Assembly (NCBI RefSeq): GCF_016786325.1
Contig: NZ_JADWYU010000099.1
Coordinates: 62,001-126,000 of the forward strand
Source: Frankia nepalensis
Lineage (GTDB): Bacteria > Actinomycetota > Actinomycetes > Frankiales > Frankiaceae
DNA: 64,000 nucleotides
Direction of reading: 5' to 3'
The notes under the pieces are model-generated. The model ran no database searches and was not told the origin of the DNA. It saw only the letters and a program-made list of their open reading frames with translations. Positions 23,989 through 32,080 of the stretch are shown here, piece after piece. The stretch's first letter is position 1, and every line of letters begins with the position of its first letter. The position numbers and the translations under genes are program-made.

Positions 23989-26490
23989 ATGGTCGACTCG
24001 CCTGGGCCGCGCCGCGGTCCGCTCGCCGGCCTCGCCGTGCTCGACCTGTCCTGGGGTGCCGCCGGGCCGATGACGACGATGCTGCTGGCCGACTCCGGCG
24101 CGGACGTCCTGAGAATCGAGTCCCCGCACGGCGACCGGGTGCGCGACGAGGTCGCCTACACGGTCTGGCACCGGGGCAAGCGCGGCGCCGTCCTCGACCT
24201 GCGCGACGCCGAAGGACGTGCGGCGTTCCTGCGGCTGGCCGAACGTGCCGACGTGCTGGTCGAGTCGTTCGAACCCGGCGTGACCACCCGGCTGGGCATC
24301 GACGAGCCGACGCTGCGCGCCGCGAACCCACAGCTGGTGTATTGCTCGATCACCGGCTACGGCCCCGACGGCCCGGACGCGCACCGCCCCGGGATCGACG
24401 CCCTCGTCGCGGCGCGTACCGGGCTGCAGTGGGAGTCACGCGGGTTCGCCGGCACCGTGCTCAACCGGATCAGCGGCGCCGGGATCCCGCTTCCCGACAT
24501 CGAGGTGCCGGACCTGCCGGCGAGCAGGTTCGATCAGGACGGCCCGGTGTTCCCGCGATCCACGTGGCCGAGCCTCGGCGCCGCCTACCTCGCCACCGCC
24601 GGCATCAGCGCCGCGCTGCGCGCCCGGGAGGTCACCGGGCTCGGTGAGCATGTGCGTACGTCGTTGCTGCAGGGCGCGATGGCCGCCGCCGGCCCGAACT
24701 GGCAGCGCGTCGACGACGCCGGCGCGCCCGGCTACTGGATGTGGGTGACCGACCGTCGGGCGCCGGAGGGACTGTTCGAGTGCGCGGACGGCAGGTGGGT
24801 GCACTTCTGGACCATGCGGCCCACGCTCGTCCTGGACGCCGCCGAGGCCGATGAACTGGCGATCGAGGGCCCACGGGACGACATGCGGGCCGGTATTCGG
24901 ATCGGGATGGACGCCGACGAACTGCCGATCCTGTACCTCTTTCACGGGCAGCTCGCCGAGGCGTTCCGCAAGTTCCCCAGCGACCAGTGGGTCGCCTTCG
25001 GCGCGGCGCGCAACCTGGGGATCGCCCTGGTGCGCTCGCCGGAGGAGGCGTTCGCCGACCAGGCGCTGCTGGACCACGGCTGTGTCGTCGAGGTCGCCGA
25101 CCCCGACGCCGGGCCGATCCGGCACGCCGGCGTCCTGCTGGAGTTCACCGCCACCCCGGGCGCGGTGACGGGGCCGGCGCCCCGCCGCGGCGAGCACACC
25201 AGCGCGGCGCTGGCCGCCGCCGCCGCGGCCGCAACGCCCGCCGGCGAGCAGGCGCCCCAGCGACCCGCCGGCCAGGCGGCCGCGTCGCGGCGGCTCGATC
25301 GCGGCCCGCTGGACGGCGTGCGGGTGCTCGACCTCGGGCTCGGTGTCGCCGGTCCCTGGGGCGGGCGGGTGCTGGCGGACCTCGGCGCTGACGTGATCAA
25401 GGTGCACGCGCTGCACGACGGCTACTGGACCGGGACGCACCTGGGCCTGGGCACCAACTGGGGCAAGCGCAGCATCGCCCTGAACCTCAAGGACCCGGCC
25501 GCCAGGGAGGTGCTCGACCGCCTGCTCGCCACCGCGGACGTCCTCGCGCACAACATGCGCCCGGGCGCGGCCGAGCGGCTCGGCATCGGCTACGAGCAGC
25601 TGCGGGAGCGGTTCCCCCGGCTTGTCTACTGCCACACCCGCGGCTTCGAGGACGGCCCGCGCTCCCTGCAGCCCGGCACCGACCAGACCGCCAACGCGCT
25701 CGCCGGGACCGAGTACGAGGACGGCGCCTGCCGTTTCGGCACCCCGCCGCTGTGGAGCCGGATCAACATGGGCGACACCGGCAACGGCTACCTGTGGGCG
25801 ACCGCCGTCATCCAGGCCCTCTACCACCGTGAGTGCACCGGTCAGGGGCAGCGGGTCGGTACCGCGATCATCAACGCGACGCTGCTGGCGACCTCGTACG
25901 CCTACAGCCTGGCGGACGGGACGCCGGTCGACCGGCCGCGGATCGACGCCCAGCAGCGAGGCCTGTCCGCGCTCTACGGCCTGTACCAGCTGGCCGGCGA
26001 CGACTGGCTGACCATCGCGGTGCTCGACGACGCGGCCTGGCCCGACCTGTGTGACGCCCTGGACGCGCCGGCCGAGCTGCGTGACGACGCACGGTTCGCC
26101 GACCAGGCCGGCCGACGGGCGCACGACGCCGACCTGCGCGCCGCGCTCGAGCCGCTGTTCGCCCGGCGCACCGCGGACGACGTGGTGGCCGCGTTCGAGA
26201 AGCGGAACCTGCCCTGCGAGCTGTCCTCCACCACCTACTCCACCAGGCTGTTCGACGACCCCGAGATCCGCGCCCGCGGCTGGATCGCCACCGCGCGCCG
26301 ACCCGGGGTCGGCCGGATCGAGCAGCCCGGGGTCCTCGTCGACCTCGCCACCCACCCCGGCCGGGTGGCCGGGCCGCCGTGCCTCGCCGGCGAGCACACC
26401 CGGCCGATCCTCACCGAGCTCGGCTACGACGAAGCCTCGATCGCCGCGCTCCTCGATTCCCGCGCGGCCCTCGACGCCCCGGTCGCCTGA
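23989..26490 (+). CDS. Tandem CaiB/BaiF protein lacking both catalytic Asp residues
   Basis: 833 residues from ATG 23989, with GGGAGGA before it. Two CaiB/BaiF domains as in the 20238 gene: LAGLAVLDLSWGAAGPMTTMLLADSGADVLRIE, and after an Ala-rich linker LDGVRVLDLGLGVAGPWGGRVLADLGADVIKVH. The site that carries the acyl-accepting Asp in family III enzymes reads HVRTS in domain 1 (Arg223) and RVGTA in domain 2 (Gly624). Neither can form the aspartyl thioester, so a standard CoA-transfer mechanism is doubtful. It may be a pseudoenzyme, a partner of the 20238 protein, or use other chemistry such as CoA-ester isomerisation. Folding motifs are otherwise intact. Confidence 0.85.
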   Translation: MVDSPGPRRGPLAGLAVLDLSWGAAGPMTTMLLADSGADVLRIESPHGDRVRDEVAYTVWHRGKRGAVLDLRDAEGRAAFLRLAERADVLVESFEPGVTTRLGIDEPTLRAANPQLVYCSITGYGPDGPDAHRPGIDALVAARTGLQWESRGFAGTVLNRISGAGIPLPDIEVPDLPASRFDQDGPVFPRSTWPSLGAAYLATAGISAALRAREVTGLGEHVRTSLLQGAMAAAGPNWQRVDDAGAPGYWMWVTDRRAPEGLFECADGRWVHFWTMRPTLVLDAAEADELAIEGPRDDMRAGIRIGMDADELPILYLFHGQLAEAFRKFPSDQWVAFGAARNLGIALVRSPEEAFADQALLDHGCVVEVADPDAGPIRHAGVLLEFTATPGAVTGPAPRRGEHTSAALAAAAAAATPAGEQAPQRPAGQAAASRRLDRGPLDGVRVLDLGLGVAGPWGGRVLADLGADVIKVHALHDGYWTGTHLGLGTNWGKRSIALNLKDPAAREVLDRLLATADVLAHNMRPGAAERLGIGYEQLRERFPRLVYCHTRGFEDGPRSLQPGTDQTANALAGTEYEDGACRFGTPPLWSRINMGDTGNGYLWATAVIQALYHRECTGQGQRVGTAIINATLLATSYAYSLADGTPVDRPRIDAQQRGLSALYGLYQLAGDDWLTIAVLDDAAWPDLCDALDAPAELRDDARFADQAGRRAHDADLRAALEPLFARRTADDVVAAFEKRNLPCELSSTTYSTRLFDDPEIRARGWIATARRPGVGRIEQPGVLVDLATHPGRVAGPPCLAGEHTRPILTELGYDEASIAALLDSRAALDAPVA

Positions 26491-26508
26491 ACCGCCCCGA
26501 CCTCGACG

Positions 26509-26525
26509 GCCCTCCGCGGGAGGGC
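26509..26525 (+). terminator. Small hairpin after CoA-transferase
   Basis: GCCCTCC-GCG-GGAGGGC, a 7-bp stem, lies 19 bp after the stop and 29 bp before the next gene on the same strand. It may be a weak terminator or mRNA end stabiliser. Confidence 0.35.
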
Positions 26526-26553
26526 GACAGCGAAAAAACGGAAGGGAACAAGG

Positions 26554-26880
26554 ATGGGATCGCAGACGCTGCGCCCCGGCGCCCGGCTGAGCAGCCAGGT
26601 GTGCCAGACCCAGGTGATCGTCGTGCGCGGTGGCGGCGGCGCGCCCGAACTGGGCTGCGGCGGCGCGCCGCTGGTCGGTCAGTCCGGCGCGGCCACCGAG
26701 CCCGCTCTGCCGGCGGACGCCGCGCTGCTGGGCGGCAGCCCGCTCGGCAAGCGGTTCGTCGTCCCCGGCGCCCCGTCGGTCGTCGAGCTCCTGGTGACCC
26801 GGGCGGGGGAGGGGACACTGACCGCCGACGGCGTCGCGATGGTGGAGAAGGAGGCCGCGAAACTACCGTCGAGTGACTGA
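26554..26880 (+). CDS. Small conserved-looking hypothetical protein
   Basis: 108 residues, ATG start after GGAAGGGAACAAGG. It reads as a small beta-rich protein (RLSSQVCQTQVIVVRGGGG, LGCGGAPLV, LGKRFVVPGAPSVVELLVTRAGEGTLTADGV) with two Cys at 17 and 35 that could be a metal or disulfide pair. I have an impression of similar small proteins beside actinobacterial acyl-CoA genes but cannot name a family. It follows the tandem CoA-transferase by 63 bp and is convergent with an acyl-CoA dehydrogenase. No signal peptide is seen. Confidence 0.65.
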   Translation: MGSQTLRPGARLSSQVCQTQVIVVRGGGGAPELGCGGAPLVGQSGAATEPALPADAALLGGSPLGKRFVVPGAPSVVELLVTRAGEGTLTADGVAMVEKEAAKLPSSD

Positions 26881-26930
26881 CTGACTGACCGCCCGCCCGG
26901 CTCGCCGCCGCCCGCCGCCCGGAGTCTGAC

Positions 26931-28106
26931 TCAGACGTTCCTGCCGCCGGCGGTGGCCTGCCGGGCGATGTCGCGGCCGATGATCTCTTTCATGATCTCG
27001 TTGGTGCCGCCGAAGATCGGCTGGATGCGGGCGTCGGCGTAGGCGCGGGTGATGGGGTACTCCCACATGAATCCGTAGCCGCCGTGGAGCTGCACGCACC
27101 GGTCGACGACCCGGTTCTGCAGGTCGGTCAGCCACCACTTGGCCTTGGCCGCGTCGACCGCCGACAGGGACCCGTCGCCCAGGGCGAGGATGGCGCGGTC
27201 CAGGTAGATCTCCGCGACGTCCAGTTCGGTGGCGAGCTCGGCGAGGGTGAACCGGGTGTTCTGGAAGTCGCCGATCGGCTTGCCGAAGGCGCGGCGCCCG
27301 AAGCAGTAGTCGACGGTCCAGGTGTACGCGGCGCGGGCGAAGGCGTAGGACGTGGCGGCGATCGACAGCCGCTCCAGCGGCAGCCGTTCCATCAGGTGGA
27401 TCAGTCCTCGGCCCTCGGTGCCGAGCAGGGCGGTCGCGGGTAGCGCGATGTCGTCGAAGAACAGTTCGGCGGTGTCGTTGCCGCGTAGGCCGAGCTTCTC
27501 GAGCTTGCGGCCGTGCCGGAAGCCGGGCGCGGCGCTTTCGACCAGGAAGAGGCTGAACCCGCGGGAGCCGGCGTCGGGGTCGGTGCGGGCGAACACGATG
27601 ACGACGTCCGCCAGGATGCCGTTGGTGATGAACGTCTTGCCGCCGGACAGCCGCCAGCCGTCGCCGTCGCGGACCGCGCTGGTGCGGATGCCCTGCAGGT
27701 CGCTGCCCGCGTCCGGCTCGGTCATGGCGAGCGCGCCGATCGCCTCGCCAGCACACAGCCGTGGCAGCCAGCTCGCCTTCTGCTCGGGCGTGCCCAGGTC
27801 TCGCAGGTAGGGAACGACCAGATCGTCCTGCGCGGACGTGCCGGCGTTGAAGGACGCCGCGCCGACCCGGGCCAGCTCCTCGATGAGGACCATCCGGTAC
27901 CGGTAGTCCTCCTCGCCGGCGCCGCCGTACTCGGCGGGCGCGGCGATGCCGAGCAGCCCCTGGGCGCCGGCCGCGAGCCAGGCCGACCGGTCCACGAGCC
28001 CCTTCTCCAGCCAGGCGTCCTGGTGCGGGATCACCTCGCGTTCGACGAAGGTGCGGGCGGTCTGCCGCAGGGCCTCGTGGTCGGGCCCGAAGAGTTCTCG
28101 CCGCAC
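26931..28106 (-). CDS. Acyl-CoA dehydrogenase
   Basis: 391 residues, GTG start after GAGGAG. Full ACAD layout: helical N-domain (LFGPDHEALRQTARTFVEREVIPHQ), beta domain with FAD/substrate strand GALAMTEPDAGSDLQGIRT and TFITNG, and helical C-domain (RVVDRCVQLHGGYGFMWEYPITRAYADARIQPIFGGTNEI). The Glu of the usual YEGT motif is Gly366 here, so the base must lie elsewhere, as in isovaleryl- and long-chain-type enzymes, which use a Glu from another helix. It introduces a 2,3-double bond into an acyl-CoA. An operator-like element lies 70 bp upstream. Confidence 0.92.
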   Translation of the reverse strand: MRRELFGPDHEALRQTARTFVEREVIPHQDAWLEKGLVDRSAWLAAGAQGLLGIAAPAEYGGAGEEDYRYRMVLIEELARVGAASFNAGTSAQDDLVVPYLRDLGTPEQKASWLPRLCAGEAIGALAMTEPDAGSDLQGIRTSAVRDGDGWRLSGGKTFITNGILADVVIVFARTDPDAGSRGFSLFLVESAAPGFRHGRKLEKLGLRGNDTAELFFDDIALPATALLGTEGRGLIHLMERLPLERLSIAATSYAFARAAYTWTVDYCFGRRAFGKPIGDFQNTRFTLAELATELDVAEIYLDRAILALGDGSLSAVDAAKAKWWLTDLQNRVVDRCVQLHGGYGFMWEYPITRAYADARIQPIFGGTNEIMKEIIGRDIARQATAGGRNV

Positions 28107-28175
28107 GTCGCGCGCTCCTCACTCGCAGTGGTTCGGATCATTCGAAGTCGTTCTGGGATCCGGGGTGAATGGAAC

Positions 28176-28189
28176 GTAGCATTCGCTAT
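28176..28189 (-). promoter_or_regulatory. RTAGY-N4-RCTAT operator-like element, copy 6
   Basis: GTAGC-ATTC-GCTAT; on the minus strand CATAGCGAATGCTAC, almost equal to copy 5. It is 70 bp before the acyl-CoA dehydrogenase. TCGACG, 17 bp further upstream on the same strand, is a 4/6 match to a -35 box, so the element again covers a likely -10. Confidence 0.65.
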
Positions 28190-28315
28190 GTTGCTGAGAC
28201 AATTGAGCGTCGAGGTGAGTGCCGGCGGGCGTCGAGTCTCCGATACGGAGGAGCGCGTCGCCACCGCGGCCCGCCCGCGCCTCGTCGGGCCGGTTGCCTG
28301 GACCTCCAGGCTGTA

Positions 28316-28370
28316 GATGGTCAGGCGGTGGCAAGGACCTCGGCGGGTGATGGTCCGATCCGGGCGGCTG
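28316..28370. repeat. 55-bp direct repeat, copy B
   Basis: Same orientation as 4930-4984, three mismatches. It encodes the last residues and stop of the amidohydrolase on the minus strand. Here the reading frame looks native, since the family sequence runs on into it without a break. Confidence 0.9.
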
Positions 28371-29514
28371 TGGCGGCCAGCAGGTCCGCGTCGAAGCCGT
28401 AGAAGTCGATCGCGTTCAGGCCGAGGATCTGCCGTGCCTCGGTGGCCGGGACGCCCGCGACCGCGGCGGCGATGGACTTCCTGCTCTCCGGCCAGGTGCT
28501 TTCCGTGTGGGGGTAGTCGCTGCCCCACATCATGCGGCCGACGCCGGCCTCGTGGCGGCGGCCCGCCTCGGCGGCGCCCATGAAGCTCACGCCGTACCAG
28601 ATGTTCTGCCGCAGGTAGTCGCTCGGCCGGCGGCGCAGCGACCGGATGAAGTCCGGTCCGACGAGTTCCCGCATGGCGCCCGCGGAACTGTGCTCGGCCG
28701 CGCCGCTGAGGACCGCGTGCAGGCCGTCGTGGGTCGCGGCGTCGTTGAGCACGCCGTCGAAGCTCTGCTCGGTGACGACGTAGCGCAGCGTGGGGTGCCG
28801 CTCGAAGATGCCGGCCCAGATGAGCAGCCAGAGGTTGCGGTGCGAGTAGAAGGTGAACTCCTGCAGGTAGACGAGGCGGGCCATGCCAGGGTGGCCGCCG
28901 TAGTCCGGTGACCCGCTGCCGCCATGGTGGTTGACCGGGACGTCGAGGTCGGCGCAGGCGGCCCAGATCCGGTCGTAGCTGTCGTCCCAGATCGGCGGGA
29001 TCGGCGCGCCCGGCGGGATCGACGGCAGCAGGATCCCGCCGGTCAGCCCGTTCTCCCGGGCCCACGTGATCTCTCTGACCGCCGCGTCCGGGTCGTTGAA
29101 GAGGACCTGCGCGATCCCGGCCCGCCGGCCTGGCACCTCGCGGCAGAACTCGGCCAGCCAGCGGTTGTGCGCCTGCAGGCCCGCCCACCGGCGCTGGTAG
29201 TCCGCGGCCGACGGCGGGCCGGCGACGAGGCTGGTCTGCGGGCAGAACGGCGGCGCGGTGTTCGGGAAGATGACCTCCGCGGCGATGCTGTCCTCCTCCA
29301 GGTGGCGTAACCGTTTGGCGCTGTCCCAGTTCCGGTCCGCGTACACCTCGTCGAGGTCACGCCACGGATTGACGAACTCGCGCGCCCACCGGTCGAAATC
29401 GTCATGCCACTCGCTGGCGAGATAGTCCCGGTATCCGAGCGTCGGCGCACCGGCGTGACAGTCCGCCGACACGATCACCACTGGTTCGCCGGCCGTCGGC
29501 GCTTCGCGTTCCAC
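28321..29514 (-). CDS. Amidohydrolase family 2 metal-dependent hydrolase
   Basis: 397 residues from GTG 29514, preceded by GGAGG. The metal site is VSADCHAG at the N-terminus, PVNHHGGSG in the middle, and MWGSDYPHTESTWP near the end, as in COG2159 amidohydrolases. It has the longer form with a DSAKRLRHLEEDSIAAEVIFPN segment. The end, LLAATAARIGPSPAEVLATA, is encoded by the 55-bp repeat also found in the cupin gene at 4935. The 19-bp repeat and a split operator-like element lie directly upstream. The substrate is unknown; genome context (acyl-CoA dehydrogenase downstream, lactonase divergent) suggests ring-derived carboxylic acids. Confidence 0.9.
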   Translation of the reverse strand: MEREAPTAGEPVVIVSADCHAGAPTLGYRDYLASEWHDDFDRWAREFVNPWRDLDEVYADRNWDSAKRLRHLEEDSIAAEVIFPNTAPPFCPQTSLVAGPPSAADYQRRWAGLQAHNRWLAEFCREVPGRRAGIAQVLFNDPDAAVREITWARENGLTGGILLPSIPPGAPIPPIWDDSYDRIWAACADLDVPVNHHGGSGSPDYGGHPGMARLVYLQEFTFYSHRNLWLLIWAGIFERHPTLRYVVTEQSFDGVLNDAATHDGLHAVLSGAAEHSSAGAMRELVGPDFIRSLRRRPSDYLRQNIWYGVSFMGAAEAGRRHEAGVGRMMWGSDYPHTESTWPESRKSIAAAVAGVPATEARQILGLNAIDFYGFDADLLAATAARIGPSPAEVLATA

Positions 29515-29556
29515 AACACCCTCCAGGAGCCTGTTGAGCCGCTATCGACCAGCGGC

Positions 29557-29575
29557 ACTGTAACAGGCGTAACAT
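29557..29575 (-). repeat. 19-bp repeat upstream of amidohydrolase, copy B
   Basis: Identical to 10028-10046 over 19 bp. It lies 43 bp before the amidohydrolase start and its last bases (ACAT) form the beginning of the next element. Confidence 0.7.
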
Positions 29576-29600
29576 AGTGAGTAAAGATCGCACTCGCTAT
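29574..29600. promoter_or_regulatory. Split version of the repeated operator element, copy 7
   Basis: CATAGTGAGT and ACTCGCTATG are inverted repeats (9 of 10 pairs) separated by 9 bp instead of being fused. The outer halves are those of the other copies (ATAGT, GCTAT). It lies between the divergent amidohydrolase (29514) and SMP-30 lactonase (29893) genes. Confidence 0.5.
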
Positions 29601-29892
29601 GGTCGGTGGCCACGTGTCAATCCGAGGTGGCGAGCACGGCTGGCGGGCTGGCCGACCGCGGGAAGCGCGTGCCTACACCGCGCTCGCCGTGCCACGGCGG
29701 AGTCGCTCGTATGCCGTGGGCCTGGCTCGTGTCGAGGACAGTGACGCCAAGGCTCGGGGTGGGCCGGTCCACGTACTTCTGGTGTTTCAACTTCGAAGAG
29801 GGCACCCTCGTCGCCGGAGTTGACCAGGGACGCACGGAGCGCCGGCGAACCGGTGGCGCCGGAGGTTGTCGTCAAATGGAGGGAACAACGCG

Positions 29893-30798
29893 ATGGGTAG
29901 CCGCGCAGCCACGGTGTTACGCGACGGGTTCACCTTTCCGGAGGGCCTGCGCTGGCATGACGACCGCCTCTGGGTCTCCGACCAGACCACCGGCACCGTG
30001 TGGACAGTGGCCGACGACGGCATGGCCGAACCCGTCGTCGAGGTTCCCGGCGGCGCGTCCGGCCTCGGGTGGCTCGCGGATGGTGACCTGCTCGTCGTGT
30101 CGATGACGAACCGCCAACTGCTGCGCGTCGACACGGCCACCGGCGGGACGGCGGTGCACGCGAGCCTCGCCGACCTCCCGGGCTACCGGCTCAACGACAT
30201 GGTGGTCGACGAGGAGGGGCGGGCCTATGTCGGCGACTTCGGCTTCGACCCGCGGGCCTTCGCCGCGCGGTTCGGGGGCGCCGCGTTGATGGGCGGCGAG
30301 GCCCCCACGTCGATTCTCGCCAGGGTCGATCCGGACGGATCGGTGCGTGTGGCCGCGGACGGGCTGCGTTTTCCCAACGGCTGCGTGATCACCACGGATG
30401 GCGGGACCCTGATCGTCGCCGAGACGTTCGGCCGACGGCTGACCGCCTTCGACCGATCCGAGACCGGTGACCTGTTCGGGCGGCGAGTATGGGCGACGCT
30501 CGACGCGCGCCCCGACGGCATCTGCCTGGACGCGGAGGGAGCCGTCTGGGTCGCGAACGCCGGAGCGACCGAGTGCCTGCGCGTGGCGGCGCCACGGGCC
30601 GGACAACCTGCGTCGGTGGTCGACCGGGTGGTGACGGGGGCCCCGGTCTACTCGTGCGCACTCGGCGGCGCGGACGGGCGCACGCTGTTCCTCGCGACCG
30701 CCCCACCGGCCGCGGCCAGCCAGACCGTCTCCGGAGCCCTGGCCGAGGGCCGCATCGAGACCGCGCGCATTGACGTGCCCGCGGCGGGTTCGCCCTGA
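29893..30798 (+). CDS. SMP-30/gluconolactonase-family lactonase
   Basis: 301 residues; ATG 29893 follows GGAGGG, so the longer TTG start was not used. Six-bladed beta-propeller of the SMP-30 type. Visible metal ligands are Glu in FTFPEGLRW, Asn in RFPNGCVI and Asp in RPDGICLDAEG. These calcium- or zinc-dependent enzymes open lactones such as gluconolactone; in catabolic clusters they often open lactone products of ring cleavage or Baeyer-Villiger oxidation. No signal peptide, so cytosolic. Divergent from the amidohydrolase. Confidence 0.88.
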   Translation: MGSRAATVLRDGFTFPEGLRWHDDRLWVSDQTTGTVWTVADDGMAEPVVEVPGGASGLGWLADGDLLVVSMTNRQLLRVDTATGGTAVHASLADLPGYRLNDMVVDEEGRAYVGDFGFDPRAFAARFGGAALMGGEAPTSILARVDPDGSVRVAADGLRFPNGCVITTDGGTLIVAETFGRRLTAFDRSETGDLFGRRVWATLDARPDGICLDAEGAVWVANAGATECLRVAAPRAGQPASVVDRVVTGAPVYSCALGGADGRTLFLATAPPAAASQTVSGALAEGRIETARIDVPAAGSP

Positions 30799-30929
30799 GC
30801 GGCCGCCCGGGGCGGCTGCCCGGCGGTGTGACGCCGTTTCGCGGCAGTTCCGCCTGCCTGTGGCGGCCCGCGGCCGCCTCCCGCTGGCAGTCGGGCCGAC
30901 GGTGACCAGGCCGCTGTGGTTATTGCCAC

Positions 30930-30943
30930 ATAGTGTTTGCTAT
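30930..30943 (+). promoter_or_regulatory. RTAGY-N4-RCTAT operator-like element, copy 8
   Basis: ATAGT-GTTT-GCTAT, followed by ATTGT; GCTATATT also reads as a -10 box. It lies 46 bp before the oxidoreductase ATG. A half copy (CATAGC) follows at 30974. Confidence 0.65.
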
Positions 30944-30988
30944 ATTGTCTGTGGCGTCCGAGACCGGAACGGCCATAGCTTGCGGGCC

Positions 30989-31963
30989 ATGCTTGCTGCC
31001 GCCGCCGTCGCCACGCACCCTGACGATCCGCTCGCCGGCCTGGCGGTCGGAGAACAGCCGGAACGGCCCGTCCCCGATGGCTGGATGACGGTCTCGGTCC
31101 GCGCCGCGGCACTGAACCACCACGACCTCTTCAGCCTTCGAGGGGTCGGCCTGCCCGCGGAACGGCTGCCGATGATCCTTGGCTGCGACGCCGCCGGCGT
31201 GACCGAGGACGGGCGGGAAGTGATCGTCCACGCGGTCATCGGCGACCCGGCCGTCGCGGGTGGCGACGAGACGCTCGACCCGAAGCGGACCCTGCTTTCC
31301 GAGCTGCATCCCGGCACGCTGGCCGAGCGGGTCGCCGTGCCGGCTCGGAACCTGGTGCCCAAGCCCGCGTCGCTCACCTGGGAGGAGGCGGCCTGTCTGC
31401 CCACCGCCTGGCTGACCGCCTACCGGATGGTGATCAACCGGGCTGGGCTGCCCGCGGACGGCGGCGGCACCCTGCTCGTCCAGGGGGCGGGCGGGGGCCT
31501 GGCGACCGCGGCGATCCTCCTCGCGAAGGCCGCCGGGCACACGGTGTTCGTCACCTCGCGGGACGAGGGCAAGCGCAAGCGCGCGCTCGATCTGGGCGCC
31601 GACGTGGCCCTCGAGACCGGGGCCCGGCTGCCCCGCCGGGTGGACGCGGTGATCGAGACCGTCGGCGCGGCTACCTGGCGGCACTCGGTGGGGTCGCTGC
31701 GCCCCGGCGGGCGGATCGTCTGCTCGGGTGCCACCAGTGGTGACGGTCCGCCGGCCGAGTTGACGCGCATCTTCTTTCTTCAGCTTTCGGTGGTCGGCTC
31801 CACGATGGGAACCCGCGAAGAGCTCGTCGACCTGGTGGCCTTCCTCGACCGCACCGGCATCCGGCCCGTCATCGACGAAATCCGCCCACTCGCCGCTGCC
31901 CGTACCTCCTTCGAGCGGCTTGCCCGGGGTGACGCCTACGGCAAGCTCGTGCTGACCGTCTAG
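30989..31963 (+). CDS. MDR-family (zinc-type/quinone) oxidoreductase
   Basis: 324 residues from ATG 30989; a TTG three codons upstream (LRAMLAAA) may be the real start, as many relatives begin MRA. There is no ribosome site, so the message may be nearly leaderless from the promoter at 30930. GroES-like N-domain (VRAAALNHHDLFSLRGVG, ILGCDAAGVTEDG) and Rossmann domain (LLVQGAGGGLATAAILLAKAAGHTVFVTS). The GHE zinc motif is replaced by GCDAAG and the four structural Cys are absent, so it is probably a zinc-free NADPH quinone/enoyl reductase-like member. Confidence 0.85.
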   Translation: MLAAAAVATHPDDPLAGLAVGEQPERPVPDGWMTVSVRAAALNHHDLFSLRGVGLPAERLPMILGCDAAGVTEDGREVIVHAVIGDPAVAGGDETLDPKRTLLSELHPGTLAERVAVPARNLVPKPASLTWEEAACLPTAWLTAYRMVINRAGLPADGGGTLLVQGAGGGLATAAILLAKAAGHTVFVTSRDEGKRKRALDLGADVALETGARLPRRVDAVIETVGAATWRHSVGSLRPGGRIVCSGATSGDGPPAELTRIFFLQLSVVGSTMGTREELVDLVAFLDRTGIRPVIDEIRPLAAARTSFERLARGDAYGKLVLTV

Positions 31964-32080
31964 GGGAATCGCTGCCCCATGAGGAGCCGGGCGGTCGCGG
32001 ACTGCCACGACGCCGCGGTCGGCCGGCGTAGGTGCGTTCGGTGAACGAGCTCGGGACGCACGGCTTACCAAAGGAGACCA

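Noticed and set aside
24436-26397. A 653-residue open frame on the minus strand
   Set aside because: It is antisense to the second tandem CoA-transferase; no family sequence.
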